Shown here piece after piece: positions 1 to 12,519 of a DNA stretch of 64,000 nt. Source of the DNA: Sciurus carolinensis (taxonomy: Eukaryota > Chordata > Mammalia > Rodentia > Sciuridae). The stretch is from the NCBI RefSeq assembly GCF_902686445.1, contig NC_062214.1, forward strand, positions 50,441,177 through 50,505,176, given 5' to 3'. The notes under the pieces are model-generated. The model made no database searches, was not told the origin of the DNA, and was given only the letters and a program-made list of their open reading frames with translations. Numbering within the stretch: position 1 is the stretch's first letter; each line of letters begins with the position of its first letter. The position numbers and the translations under genes are program-made.

Positions 1-940
1 TGGCATTTACAGGTGGAAAGAAAAATGGTCTCTCCCATGCACTAGGCATTCACTGAGCCATTTAAGTACTTGCCAACCTTGAGGTGAATCAACAGGACTC
101 TTAGCTCCAAGATCTCTTAGGCATGTAAGCAGTCAAATCACATGCCAGTGAGAAAGAACTCCACCACACTTAAAATATGAGTTTGTGCAATACAAAAAAT
201 GAGAACAGTACTTTTTATGGTCCAAAGATAGAAAAGATCATGTGGCTTACATAACTTAATAATCAAAGTCACTTCTTTCACAAGGAAAAGTTCAGACTTC
301 TTTTGAGTATATACATCTCAATTCAAATTCATTGATTGTAATAAAGGGGAACAATTCAAATGAATGAAGGTTAGAGTAGGGATGGACTCAGAAATGCTTT
401 ATGAAGTTCTGAAGTTTGAATGTCATGGGACCTCTCAAAGGATGGTCCTCATAACCAGAGAACCCTCCTATATGCAAGTAATTCTCTTATTTCCAATTCA
501 GTTTATCTGGGTGTCTGTTTCATTCCTGTGTTTCTACAATCTGTCTTTCTCTGCTTTTCCAGGCACAGCACAGAGAATGACTGCCCCACAGCATCTCAGT
601 GTGTCTTCTCTGAATCCACCCAACTAATAAAGGGAGTTCCTGGGTAAAGTGAGTCCCAGCATGCATAAGACATCCCCCATGGCATAAAGCACTATATTTA
701 GACAGTGAAATGGCAAGATATAATTGGTTCTAAAAGAGAGGTGCAGATTAAGCACTGTGGGAGATCAGAGGAGTTCACAGAGGCAAACAAGTCAGAGGTT
801 GTCCTGAAGTTCTCCTTCATGATGTGCATGAAGAGAACTATGAGACTGCCAGGGTCCTGGATGTGCAGAGTCACTCTGCACATTCCATAGGAACCATTAA
901 ATCCTAGCCTCATGATGGCCAACCCATTCTCATTCTGGAT
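1..940. other. intergenic, nothing recognised
   Basis: AT-rich single-copy-looking DNA 5' of ARNT2. No ORF here shows family motifs or splice signals, and I see no clear repeat. Confidence 0.5.
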
Positions 941-947
941 AGTTAAC

Positions 948-1150
948 GTTTGTTGAGCAGTTTACTATAGAGCAGTGACAGGGACTGCGCAGCCTCTATT
1001 GTCTCAACCAACTTCCATAATGGTGCAGTGAGATCAGTGTCATTATTTCTATTTTACATATGAGAAAAGTGAGGCTTAGGCTAAGCAAACTGCTTAGGGT
1101 TACAGCAAGTAGCAGATTCAGGTTTGGACACCAACACCTGTATTGGTAAT
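948..1150 (-). repeat. MIR-like SINE
   Basis: The text runs through the 'attttacatatgagaaaa' and 'gaggcttagg' segments, then a lost 'cacacagc' box and a 'gattcaggtttgga' end. This is the reverse complement of the MIR core. It is highly diverged, as expected for a pre-placental SINE. Confidence 0.6.
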
Positions 1151-2635
1151 CACTCTAGTATCTGTTCTCCAAATATTCTTTTTGCTTGTTGATTTGGAGA
1201 TTGTCAAAAAATTAGCATCAGATGCAGCAAATTTTCATTGGTTCTGACCTGCTCACCTCAGTTAATTCCTGGCACTCAATTCTATCTTGTTTTCACCTCA
1301 CTAAGAAAATGACCTATAAATTGCAGACCACCTAAGTTGGTTCAGTGGAAGGGGCAGAGAATGGTAATATATACGAAGGCCTGGAAATTTTCTGGTATAG
1401 GCTGAAATCTTAAAAAAAAAAAAAAAAAAAATCCATTAAGTTTTCTGTCCCCTTTGTGTCTTTTGGGTTCTGATCTCTTAAAATTGGCATGACGCTTGTT
1501 TTCACTTTCAAAATTTCTCACAATAGCATTAAAGCTTTGATGAATACTTTTGAAAGCAAAAGAGCATCTACATTTAGCACAGAAGGTTTTCAAAAAGTGC
1601 CTCAAAATAGAAAATATGTGTGCTTAAACTTTTGACTCATTTAAATATTAAGATAAATTTAAGCACTCTTTGGTGTCAACATTTCCAACCTTGTAAATTA
1701 AAAACAACCATAGTAGATGCATGAACAGCATTGAAGCTATCCTTTTTTTTGGCCTAATTATAAAGCATGGGGCTGAAATCATTTGTGTTGATTTACCCAA
1801 TTTCCTATTGTCAAGTTCTATGTCTATGCTTGATGTGATTATGTTAATGTGCTAATTAAGTTTGGTGTCCTTCATTGTACATTCAGCTCTCAGCAAAATA
1901 AGAAATTGCTATGAGAAGTATGTTTTCCTTGAATGTGCTTTGGAATAAATAGGGCAAATGCCCTGTGAGAGTAGGAAATGTTATCTTTGGGGTTGAGCTG
2001 GCTTAGATACAATTTAATTTGAACAATTGAATATATTTATAAGGCCCAAGAAGCAAATTTAAAAAAAGAGTCCTGGCTGTGAAGCGTGACTTGTTTTCAC
2101 CATTTGAGCTGGAACAACAGTGAATATGCCTCTATGTGGGCCAGAGCACTGGGGGACACTGCAGGGAGCAAAAGCCAAGAATAATCTGCTTATACATTTT
2201 ACCCAAGCCACCTTTAGCTTGAATTCATATCTTGTTCTATTTTTTCCTGGCTTAATTTATGCCAACATTTTCATTATTCGCACATTGATATTGCTTCTCA
2301 TTTTCATCTGGAAACTCCAGAAAAAGGCCTGAGGCCCAGGTCTTGTCTGAGATAATGGATATTTCTGAAAAGAGGCAGAAAGAGTCAATTGTTTCAATTT
2401 GCAAATTAAACTATAATATGATACTTTGTTAACGCTTAAAATTTTAATTTCATATTATTGAAAGAGCTCTTTTAGATTTATTTAGATGTAGATTTTTATC
2501 ATCTATCACTCTTAGGCATACATTAGTTACACTTTTCCTAAAACTGGATCGCATTCGTAGTTGTTCTCCTGAATCACTTTCAAATTAGAGTCAGTATCCA
2601 TGTTTCTTTTTACAGTAGCATCCTCTGGACTATCA
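1151..2635. other. intergenic, nothing recognised
   Basis: AT-rich DNA with an A-tract (1411-1430). A short hydrophobic open frame at 2120-2332 has no family signature. No gene is called. Confidence 0.5.
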
Positions 2636-2640
2636 GACTG

Positions 2641-2740
2641 TAGGGGTGGAGGACTGGCGATACAGTTCAGAGGTAGAACATTTGCCTAGCCAGCACCACA
2701 AAAAGAAAGGAAGGAATGAAGAAGGAAGGAGAGAAAGAAA
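2641..2740 (+). repeat. ID SINE, diverged
   Basis: A tRNA-like head with a degenerate A box ('gatacagttcagaggtagaa'), then 'tttgcctagc' and 'agcaccaca', ends in an A/G-rich tail of GAAAG-type repeats. The B box is largely deleted, so this is an old or damaged copy. Confidence 0.6.
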
Positions 2741-2989
2741 GAAAAGAGTGGGTGATGGAGCACTTCTTACAAGAATGTCCCCACTATGGTCTCTAGAACA
2801 TTCTGCAGGTCTCACTGCTGAACTTTCTTGATCTTACTAGAAAGGGTCATCAAAATATTTTAGTCTAGTTGTGCCTACATAGAGGATAACAATTTCACAA
2901 TGACTATGAAATACCACTTACTGAAAACTGCCTCCTGATTCCATAGATGTGCATCCTAGAATCCAGGAAATACTGTATTAGCACTTTCT

Positions 2990-3072
2990 CCCTAACTTGT
3001 TGTAAATGTCCTAGAATATTGCCAGGCACTTAGTAAGTATTCAATAAATATGATAGCTATTAATAATAATAC
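2990..3072 (+). repeat. MIR 3' end
   Basis: 'gccaggcacttagtaagt' followed by 'attcaataaatatgatagct' is the characteristic 3' end of MIR, which is shared with the L2 tail. Confidence 0.6.
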
Positions 3073-3424
3073 TCAAATGTTTTGGGATGGTTTTGTACAC
3101 GTAAATCACACTTTTTAATAATTAAGATAATATATTATGCCCAGGCTTCAGTTTTAAGGATATTTTAGGTCCATGTCCGTTTGGTCTCAAACAAATGGAA
3201 AATTGAGAGCTAAGTTCATAATAAACTATGCAGGAAGTTGAGGTGAACTGATCCCCAATTTGGAAAATAAATGACTCAGTTGATTATGATAGACATGGTT
3301 AAGTAAATCGTCTTACCAGCAATGAGTTTGGTGCATGACTCCATTATGGAGAAATCATTATCATAGTCAGTTTGAGCGCAAGTCTAGAGACATGATCCAT
3401 GGATAAGGATTTTTATGTTGTAAA

Positions 3425-4297
3425 AAGCAGAAACATCACCACTGCATACCCATTAGAATAGCTAATACCCCAAACACTGACAACTCCAAATGCTGGGAGA
3501 TAAGAAGCAACAGGGGATCCCATTCAGTGACAGTAGGGGGTCCAGAAAGGTACAACGACTTTGAAAAGACAACTGGGCAGTATTTTACAAAACTAAATGT
3601 ACCCTTACTATATGACTCAGCAGTTGCACTCCTTGGCATTTGCCCAAATGAGTTGAAAAACTTATGTCCACACTAAAGCCCAGATATGGATGTTTATAGC
3701 AGTTTTGTCCATGACTGCCGGAATTTTGTGGCAATTAAGTGGTCTTTCTGGATAAATAAACTGTAATGTATCCAGATAATGGAATATTACTCAGTGTTAA
3801 AAAGAAATGAACTATGAAGCCATGAAAAAACAGGGAAGGAAATTAAATGCGTATTACTAAATGAAGGATGTCAATCTGAAAAGTCTGCATATTATATGCT
3901 CCAAACTATATGATATTCTGAAAAAAACAAAGGGAGAGAGCAAAAGATTCATGGTTATCAGGGGTTGGCTGGGAAGATGGGATGAATAAATGGAGCACAG
4001 AGAACTTTCACAGCTATGAAGGTAGTTTGTATGAAAGGAGAATGGTGGATCCATGTCATGTGTCTGTTTAAACACACACAACGTACAAGAGTGAACCCAC
4101 AGGGCAGCTATGGACTGGGGGATGATGACCCCAAGTTCATGGCTTGGAACAGAAGCAGTGCTCTGATGCGGGACATTGAGGGTGGGGAGGGTGTGAGCAG
4201 AGGGGTTCAGAGGTTATTTGAGAACTCTGTACTTTCCACTCAATTTTGCTGTGAACGTAAAACTACTCTAAAAACAAAGTCTATTTTTTTTTTTAAG
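3425..4297 (+). mobile_element. LINE-1 3' end (L1MA/L1MB type)
   Basis: About 870 bases match the last part of L1 ORF2 and the 3' UTR of a mammalian L1M element. Recognised stretches include 'gagttgaaaaacttatgtcc', 'taatggaatattactcagtg', 'aaaaagaaatgaactatgaa' and the terminal 'caattttgctgtgaacgtaa' followed by 'ctctaaaaacaaagtctatt' and a short T/A tail. The 5' part is missing and the ORF2 remnant is full of stops. This is an inactive fossil in ARNT2 orientation. Confidence 0.85.
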
Positions 4298-4399
4298 TAG
4301 AAATATTCCTGGTTGGAAGGAGAAGGAAGAGACATCAAGGGCCATGACAACCAAACACAACATGGGGGCTTGATGAGACCCTGAACCAAGATTCTTTTT

Positions 4400-4745
4400 T
4401 TCTATATATGTCATTTTTGAGGTAACTAGAAACAAATGAGTAAAGTTTTTAGCTTAGATAATTATAGCAATAATAATGTTTTGGTTGGATAATTACAATG
4501 TGATTATATAAGAAAAGTCATTGTTCTTAGGAACATACTGCAATGTTCAACAAAAAGGGCTGTAATGTGTCTAGTCTCAAAGTGTTCTGAAAAAATAGTA
4601 TTGATATATGTTATATATCTGGGAGAAATGATAAAGCAAATATGGTAAAATGTTAATAGTTGGGGGTAAAGGGTTATTATAGTTCTACCTGCTATTTTTT
4701 ATACTATTGTAAGATTGAAATTATTTCAAATTTTTTTAAAATACC
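4400..4745 (+). repeat. ancient repeat 3' end, family unsure
   Basis: The block ends 'gtaagattgaaattatttca' with an A/T-rich tail. It resembles the 3' end of an old L1M-type or hAT-type repeat. I cannot decide the family by eye. Confidence 0.3.
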
Positions 4746-4842
4746 AAAAATTGAGGAAGCAAACCACTCCAAAGGAAATAAAAAGTGCACAGAGAATATT
4801 ATAATCATTTGGAACTAATGACAACATTCTAAATTCCTTTCC

Positions 4843-4972
4843 CAACTTGGTGCAGTGGCAAACACCTGTAATTCCAGTCAGGCCCAGTGGTGCACATCTG
4901 TAATTCCAGTCACTCTGGCGATGGAGGCAGGTGGACCATAAGATTGAGACCAGCCTAGGCTTGAGTGTATAA
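4843..4972 (+). repeat. B1 (7SL-derived) SINE with duplicated head
   Basis: The segment 'gtgcagtggcaaacacctgt' / 'aattccagtca' is followed immediately by a second copy, 'ggtgcacatctgtaattcca', then a 'gaggcaggtgg' and 'gagaccagcctagg' body. The first about 35 bases of the B1/MEN head therefore occur twice. No ID half or A-tail is visible. Confidence 0.65.
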
Positions 4973-5184
4973 CTTGACCTATGTGCTAACCAAACTGTGG
5001 GTGCCTTCTTATCCTGCTCTTTGTTTGCTTCCTTTATTTACCTTCTCAATCTCATCCCAATTTATATGTCACTAGATTAACAAGGAAAGTTACATTTCAA
5101 GTTTTTATGTTAAAATGGAATGATATCTGTCAGTAGGGAGGGCTCTGTTTTGCATAAATCAATACTTTGAGAATGAATGAACAA

Positions 5185-5350
5185 GACTATTAGAGTCAAA
5201 TTAACCTGGGTTCACATACTTAGCTATATCATGTATTAACTCTGTGACCTTAAATAAATCACTTAACCTCTCTGAAGATCAGTCAACTGGATCTTTAAAA
5301 TAGCATTAATAATAACTATATTAGAGAGTTATATCAAAGGGTTAAGGGTT
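5185..5350 (+). repeat. MIR SINE
   Basis: 'cctgggttcaca', 'aactctgtgaccttaaat' and 'cacttaacctctctgaagat' follow the MIR core in the sense direction, and an A/T-rich region follows. Confidence 0.75.
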
Positions 5351-5384
5351 AAGTGAAATATATACAAGATAATTTTGTGATCAT

Positions 5385-5502
5385 TTATTATTGTTATATA
5401 TGTTATATATGTTGTTATATATTATATATATATAATACTTATATATATATAAGTATTACTTCTACATACGTAAATACATTGTGTGTGTGTGTGTGTGTGT
5501 GA
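5385..5502. repeat. AT palindrome and (GT)n microsatellite
   Basis: An AT-rich tract contains a perfect 26-bp inverted repeat at 5433-5458 (arms taatactt / aagtatta around (AT)5). A (GT)11-type run follows at 5480-5501. Confidence 0.9.
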
Positions 5503-5690
5503 ATGCAATATAGTTTTTAAATAGATTATATTGAATAAAAGTGGAGGGGTGCCGAGGCTGCTCAGTATCATAGTGGAGTGGTATGGCCACTGTCCTTAGT
5601 CTGGAAACTTGTTTTGTTTTTTAATATACCTAAAGCATAACTCATAAGGCCCTGAGGGACAAACTGAGCCTTGAACTGACCAAATGTCAA

Positions 5691-5874
5691 TTTTGGGGGG
5701 GTGGTGCTGGGTAGTGAAGCTCTACCAATGAGCTATATCCCCAGTTCTTTCATTTTTATTTTGAAACAGGGTCTCACTAAGTTGCCCAGTTTGGCCTTGA
5801 ACTTGTGATCCTCCTGCCTCAGCTTCCCCAGCAGTGGGATTACAGGTGTTAAATCACCACACCCAATTCCAATT
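5691..5874 (-). mobile_element. MEN-type B1-ID composite SINE
   Basis: In antisense order it shows an ID remnant ('gagctatatccccag'), the 'attttgaaacagggtctcac' linker/B1 body, 'gatcctcctgcctcagcttc' and 'gggattacagg'. The ID half has lost its B box, so this copy is moderately old. Confidence 0.85.
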
Positions 5875-6059
5875 TTTTTAATGGGGAGCAAAAGTAGTAA
5901 GTATACCAAAGTGATTCTGGAGACTGATCACCTCATTACCTCCTCATGGGAGTCTCCTTGGGATACTAATTGTACTCTGAAGGTTGCCAGGGCAGAGAGG
6001 GGAGTGTGTAAATGGGGGAGGCTTGTGGGCCAGAAGTTAAATGACTGATTATTAGAAAG

Positions 6060-6312
6060 GTGCTTTGTCAGCATGGGCAACTTATGGAGACCCTGTTTCA
6101 AATCAAAATAAAGCTGGCACAGTGACCCACACCTGTAATTCCAGCTACTTGGGATGCTGAGAGAGTAAGATGCTGTCTCAAAATAAAAAATGAAAAGGGG
6201 TGGGGATGTAGCTCAGTGATAGAGTGATTACTTAGGATATGTGGGGCCCCTCGTTTCAATCGTCAGTGTACACATACACACACACATACACACACATACA
6301 CACACACAGGAA
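6060..6312 (+). mobile_element. MEN-type SINE preceded by a B1 fragment
   Basis: A short B1 tail (6070-6110, 'gagaccctgtttcaaa') precedes a fuller copy: 'cacctgtaattccagctact', 'gatgctgtctcaaaataaaa', then the ID half 'ggggatgtagctcagtgata'. The tail has become a CA-rich microsatellite (about 6270-6308). Confidence 0.75.
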
Positions 6313-6317
6313 AAACT

Positions 6318-6735
6318 ACCTAACTATCCATTAAATAGGAGTGGATAGATAAATGTGGTGGGTGTATTCATACAATGAAATATTATTCAGCAATAAAAAG
6401 AAATGAAGTATTAATACATGTTATGACTTGGACTTTATAAAATAAACATGGTAGATAAAAGAGGCCAATCATAAGAAACTACATATTATGTGACAGTTAT
6501 ATGAAATGTCCAGAATAGGGCACTCTAGAGACAAAGTAAATTATCAGCTGCCTCGGGTTAAGCTGGTTTGAGGCAAGTGAGGGGTGACTGCTCAAGTGTA
6601 AGAGGTATCTTTTTGGAATGATGAAAAATTTTAAAGTTGTGATGAATATGAATTGTGTGTGAATATGAATTATATACTTTAAAGGGTGATTTCATGGTTT
6701 GCAAATTACATTTGATTTAAAAATACATTTTAAAA
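6318..6735 (+). mobile_element. LINE-1 3' end (L1M type)
   Basis: 'tatccattaaataggagtgg', 'caatgaaatattattcagca', 'aataaaaagaaatgaagta', 'atatgaaatgtccagaatag' and 'tatactttaaagggtgattt' follow the 3' end of a mammalian L1M element. A SINE sits at its upstream edge. Confidence 0.75.
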
Positions 6736-6738
6736 AGC

Positions 6739-6785
6739 TGGGTTTTTTTTTTTTTTTTTTTTGGTATTGCTGGGGATTGAAAGGG
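6739..6785 (-). mobile_element. truncated MEN/ID with poly-T
   Basis: A T22 run is followed by 'ggtattgctggggattga' and then stops. This is the 3' tail of an antisense SINE with most of its body missing. Confidence 0.6.
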
Positions 6786-6905
6786 AAAAAAGAATGAAAA
6801 ATGTCATTAATGTCATTGTGTCTTAGCAGCTCCACCTCTAAGGAGAGGAACCAGCCATGTGGTTATGGACCACTTTAGTTTTGACCCATTTTATTCTTCT
6901 CATGT

Positions 6906-7088
6906 TGTGTTTGGTACCAGAGATTGAACAGAGAAGCTCTTAGCCATTAAGCCATGTCCCCAGTCCTTTTATTTTTGTTTTGAAACAGGGCCACACTAAC
7001 TTGCTGAGTCTGACCTCAAACTTGTGATTCTCCTGCCTCAGTTTCCAGAGTTGCTGGGATTACAAGTGTGCACCACCGCTCCTGGCTC
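6906..7088 (-). mobile_element. MEN-type SINE
   Basis: Antisense ID ('taccagagattgaacagag', 'aagccatgtccccagtcc'), then linker 'tttgttttgaaacagggcca', then B1 ('attctcctgcctcagtttcc', 'gggattacaagtgtgcacca'). Confidence 0.85.
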
Positions 7089-7089
7089 T

Positions 7090-8420
7090 ATTTTGCATAT
7101 TCCTTCAAAAGATTTTTCATAGACCATCCTTTTCCTTTCTATCAACAAAGGAGTTCTTGAGTATGCCTGTTCTTCTGCTTGCTTTTGGGTTTTTAGTTAT
7201 TACTTGTAAGAAGTCTTTCTTCTCTGTCTCTCTTTTTCTCCCTCTATGCATATGTATTTATCTTAAGCAGGTCTTGCTTAGATTTTCTAACCCTGTTCTG
7301 AGCCAGGAAATATTTTAAGTTAACTTCATGTTGAACAGTATTATTTATCTGTTTTGTGCTGATTTCTGGAATCCTGGCTTTAGTTCTGTCACTATAGTCA
7401 GAACTTCAGAAACAGTTCCTGATCCTATTACAACTCAGCAAACAACACCTTCCCTTTTCAGGCAGTTTGAGTAGGGTGACTGGGGACAGGTCTAACTAGA
7501 AATGGACCTACACTCAGGAAAGAAAAGAAAATGAGGATTTCAAAGATACCACGTATTAATAGTGCGAGAGACATTTCATAGGCAGCAGGGATGCTTGTGG
7601 GCTCTGCATTTGACCAATTCTTCTGACTTTTATAAACAAATTAAGTGCTAGGGACTCTAGGGTGAAAATATAGAATGGTCCTCATAGTGAAGATTGGGAC
7701 TCCCAGTGACTTTCCCATTCAAAGATATGATGAATATAGTTCTATACAGAAAGTTTGAATTTAAAGTTGAATTAACTCAATTTTAGAAGCTCAAAAGATG
7801 AAAAAGAGAGTAGGTGAAGATTTTGTTTTCTCCCAAGCATTTTCTTTCCCTTAGTGATGTGCTATGCTACAGTTTAACAAGCAGGGATGAGGGAATGAGA
7901 CTGTAGCCCACCTTAGCTATTGTCCCACTTTCTTACAGTGGGAATTCTCTGCAACAAAAATTTTGATTTACAATCTGGTGTGAGATTGAGGAAATCAGAC
8001 CTAGAGAAATGTACCATTATCAGTTCTCATTACTGTGTTATTGAGGCTCAGGGGTTGCAGAGGACCCCACATTCTGGTAGATCAGGAAGGAATGGGGAAA
8101 CCTCTAGGAAAGTTGGTCATCTTAAACCAGAAAAGGAGATGGTACGATATTATGATACATATTTTCATTTTCCTTCATGGTGCCTGGCTCCCTCCCCCAC
8201 AGACAAGTCATAGAAACTCTAATCTTCCTCTGCCTTTCTGGCCATAAAGAAATTCCCTGACTTACCTTGTCTGACAGTAGGTTAAAAGATCCCCATCTCA
8301 GAAAGGTCCTGCCCCATACTCTGGAGGAAGGATCGCTGCACACCAAGGCCAAGAGGATGCTGCACAGACAGGCCTTATGGGGTTTCTCCACTCCATCTGT
8401 TAGCATTAGATCATGTCCTT
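7090..8420. other. intergenic, nothing recognised
   Basis: Mixed-composition DNA with no repeat I can name. The open frames present lack any recognisable domain. Confidence 0.5.
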
Positions 8421-8439
8421 TCTGTCCAGACATATTTCT

Positions 8440-8990
8440 ACACTGTTGTCTATGTTTCACTCATGCTTATGCAATGCTTGTGCAACCTAGACAGACTGGG
8501 TTTGGAGAGCTTCCTGATGACTGAACACATGGAGGTTCCTGGAGAGTGGCATGCCCACAGAAAGCATGAAAGCTCCTTACCTCTTCCCCACTGCTTATGT
8601 CCCATGCATGTCTTCATCTCTATCCTTTGTAGTGTCCTTATAATAAACTGGTAAAAGTAAGTGAGCATTCTCCTGAGATCTGTGAGCTGTTCTAGTAAAA
8701 ATAAAACCCAAGGTGGGGTCGTGGGTACTCTGATTTATAGCCTGTGGTTCAGAAGCAACCAGTCAGTTGGCATCTGAAATGTGGGACAGTTTTCTGGGAC
8801 TGAATCCTTAACCTGTGGGATCTGACACATATCTCTCCAGATAGATTGTGTCAGAGTGGAATTCAATTAGGGACACTTAGTTGGTGTTTACTGAAGAACT
8901 GGTTGCTCACTTGGTGTGTGGGGGGCAGAGGGATCCCGTATATCTGGTGGCAGAAGCCATCTGCATTGTGAATAGGGTGAGAGAAACTGA
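8440..8990 (+). repeat. LTR-like repeat, copy 1
   Basis: It shares text with 47650-48420: 'acatggaggttcctggagag', 'agtggcat', 'gagatctgtgagctgttcta' and 'atttatagcctgtggttcag'. An AATAAA signal lies in 'cttataataaactgg' (8639-8653), as expected of an LTR R region. The family resembles an ancient mammalian LTR-type repeat that I cannot name with confidence. Confidence 0.55.
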
Positions 8991-10885
8991 GTTTTCCCTT
9001 TATATCCCCTCAGGTGGACTATGTATTTACTGTGGCAGGGCCTCCTTATCTTTCTGTGAGCTGGAGGAAATTGGGGCTCCAGAATTGAAAGACTTTAAGA
9101 CACCTGGGTGCAGAGGGATATGTACAGAGGCAGCGGTAACAACACTCTTCTGTATTCAATGTGGTCTGACTTGACTTGGTTTCCAATTGATTGAAAGCTG
9201 GTACGCAGAGGCAAGTAGCCCATGAATTAGCAGTGCTAAGAAGTGCCAGTTCTGGAGCAACCAGCAGGTAGCTGGAGATACTTCTGAATTCTGACACCAC
9301 ACACAGGTGTTAAGAAGAAGCAGGAATGGCCCTTTGTAAGTGAGAACAGTGACTGTCCTAAGCTGATGGGGGTTGGCAACCATGTTATTGGCAGGGTGTA
9401 TAGGAAAACAGAAATCTAGTAGGGTCTCCAGAAAAGTCCAGGAGAAAAGTCCAGGCTAGATGTGGCAGGGAGGTAGCTGACTGTGGTGGCAAGAGGCAAC
9501 CAAGATAGATATGTGGAAAACTCAAATTCCTTGAGAATGTCTTGGGATGGGAAACCTTGTGAAACACTGGGGTTCCTCCTGCCAGGGGAAGGAAGGTATG
9601 TGTGTTATACTTTGAGACACATCAATGGCATGACCATGATTGCTTCTCTTTCCCTCCATACCACAACTCTCCCACCTCACCCAACATGCTAAAGTGGTAC
9701 TTTTTGGTCCCATCTCTAACCTTTAATTTCCTAAGATACAAAAAGCAGAAGAATAAAAGAAGTTTCTAAGGTTTACCTCTATGGCTTACCTCTTATGGTT
9801 TTTAAATTTCACCTTAAGAATTCTATGACTCTGTGTTTAAAATAGCCAGATTTCAAGGGGCCAAAATCTAACACTTCAATGGTTAGATGGAGCATTCTCA
9901 AAACAAATTTTCTTCAACAGAAATGGTGTTTGGTTCCCACTGACATTGTGACCTACAGGAAGGAAGTTGTTGCCACCTGTCCTTTGTTGTAGTAATTTGC
10001 ATGCTAATGATTTAGCAGTCCCAGACCAGTCGGTTGGATAATGAACTTGGTCTAGTTGTGTTGGATCAGAGTAACCAGTGGGGATGCAGATGGAATGCTA
10101 AATATCACATGGAAAGAGAGATTAGCTATTAACCAACTCCATTAGTTCACTTGGCATTTTGAAACAAAAATTACCTCTTTATAAATAACATAAGACAAGA
10201 TCAAATACACATATTTAGCATTACTTACTAAAAGGAGTGGAGAATTATATTATTCTAAAATAAGTTTTTTCTTGTTTTTGAGGGAGGTTTCCAAATTGGA
10301 TTAATACAAAAGGAAAGTGATCAACTACTAAAATCTGAATAATTTCATATATGTGACATCTCTTCACTAATAAAATCAAAATCAAATGTGCCTGAGCCAG
10401 TGAAACAAAGTTGTTAAAGTGAACTGAAGGTCAGAAGGCACTGCACAGAAGAATTGTTATAATTACTGGTAAATGAGGTAGACATATTTCTCATGGACTG
10501 GAGGAAATGAAAACTTACACTGAGGATGGCTATAAGTACTGAGAAGAATATCTTTATTCATACTCATTTCCCTTTTGTTCTCCAGAAGTAATTGATGTAG
10601 CTTTTAATATGAATCAGAATGATAGCAGGAAATTAAAAATAAAAACTTAGCCCAGAGGAGTTAAAAGAGAAAGACACACAGGAAATGTGTTAGCTATTGC
10701 AGAGGGATACCACACTCAGCTCTGTGCACCTTGTCACGGAAGAGACACTGGGTTACATGATCCTCTATGTCTGGTTAGATACTCAACCACTCACTCTATA
10801 AATATTAGCACACTTTATATGAGTCTGGCTATGAGCTGGCTACCCAGAAAAGCAGTCGTTAATAGCTTAATGGAACAAATAACTG
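8991..10885. other. intergenic, nothing recognised
   Basis: No exon-like, RNA-like or clear repeat structure. AT content rises after 10100. Confidence 0.5.
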
Positions 10886-10888
10886 TAA

Positions 10889-11098
10889 AAAGTGGGGCAT
10901 AGTGGCACATGCCTGTAATCCCAGCTACTTCTGAGGCTGAGGCAAGAGGATCACAAATTCAAGGTCAATCTAGGTAATTTAGCAAAACCTTGTCAAAATA
11001 AAATAGAATATGATAAAATAAAAGAAAACAGAAAGGACTAGGGAAGTGCAAAAGCACCCCTGAATTCATACCCCAGTACTGGGGTGGGGGGGGAGAGG
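10889..11098 (+). mobile_element. MEN-type SINE
   Basis: The B1 head ('ggcacatgcctgtaatccca', 'gaggctgaggcaagaggatc') is followed by an A/T-rich linker. A strongly decayed ID half ('aaaagcacccctgaattcat', 'accccagtactgggg') ends in a G9 run. Confidence 0.8.
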
Positions 11099-11913
11099 AA
11101 GGAAAAAAAACAACCCAGTACAGTGAGATATGTGGTAGAATAAGGAGAAAGGAGGGATCTGAAACTCCTTCATGGAGGAGGTCATAGGTGCCCTGCTTGA
11201 AAGAGAGGAAGCAATCAACACATGGTTCCTGATGAATGAGAAGGCACTGGGAGAGGGGCATTTTGAGCAAAGGAAGTATGATGGTGTATGTGGGAAATGA
11301 TGAGTAGCTGATTTTATTGAAGCATATTGGGGGGGTGGGCCCAGAAATTGTCAAGAGATAAAAAATGGACAGGAAGAGAAATTACAGACTCAGAGATTCT
11401 TTCCAAGACTCAGTCCTTGGACTTATTTGTAAATGTTTCTTTCCATGCTTGCTGAGGCAGTTCCTCTTTTTATCTTTGCTCATTTCCCTCCTGCTTTAAT
11501 TTTTTTCTCACTTTGTGCCAGACATCTATGGAGTCTGTGGTTCTCCCAGTCCTCCTGTCCTTTTGCAACGGTATCTGTAATCTTTTGAGCTCTCTGCTTC
11601 TTTGTGGCTCCAGTCTTAGAATTTCATCAGGAGATGTGATGCTTCCTTCTCACATGATCCTGTCTCCTCTCCCAAGCTGGGACAACCATGGTCACTTTTC
11701 CCCTGGTTGGTCTGGAGGAGGCTTGTGACCCAAACCAGGGTTACCCTAGCCTTTCCAGAGATGCTGTTCCTTCCTTGAAGTGGAAGAAAGGATGGAGCCC
11801 TTTTCTGACCGTGGGAGCCAAATGTGGTTTCACATTTACCTGCTAGGATCTCTGTTCTTCACCACATGGAGGAAAGTGGTGTGGAGAAAGAAAGACATGC
11901 AAAAGAGAAGGAG

Positions 11914-12118
11914 ACCTGGGCATGGTGGAGCACACAGGAGGCTGAGGCAGAAGGATTACAAGTTGGAGGTTAGTCTCAGCAACTTAGTGAGGCCCTGTCT
12001 CAAAATAAACATGAAGAAGGTTGGGAATGTAGGTCAGTGATAAGGCATTACTGGGGTTCAATTTCCACTACCAAAGGAGAGAGAGAGAAAAAAAAGCAAA
12101 CAAACAAACAAACAAAAA
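11914..12118 (+). mobile_element. MEN-type SINE
   Basis: The B1 head has an internal deletion ('gggcatggtggagcacacag' joins straight to 'gaggctgaggcagaagg'). The linker is 'tgtctcaaaataaac', the ID half reads 'ggttgggaatgtaggtcagt', and the tail is (CAAA)n. Confidence 0.8.
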
Positions 12119-12519
12119 ACCTCAGGAGACCTGTTCGGGTTCATTTAAGAGGCCGGGTTCCAGTCTTCCTAAGTCTAATCAGTTCCCTGCTTGTTTGTGT
12201 TTTGATTGTTAACCTCTTCTTTTTGGATTACCTGGGCATCCTGAGCATCTGACTAGCAAGATTACTACCTCAAGTTTGGGAGTTTTCACGTACAAAGTAA
12301 GAAATTCTTATTAATTTGACCTAAGATTTTTTAGCTAAAAACTAAGTTCATTTATTTTCATTTAGTCCTGTTTGATAAACAAATATTAGCAGCTGCAGAT
12401 TTTTCTTTGAGTATAGCTTCTGATATAGTCATCATTATACTATTTTCCAAATTGTCAATAACCCCTGCTCCCCACTAATTTGCTCCATCTCATTCTTGGC
12501 TATTGAAACTTATTTTGTA

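Noticed and set aside
2120..2332. Hydrophobic 70-codon frame
   Set aside because: Single frame in AT-rich DNA with no family signature or splice context. A chance occurrence is likely.
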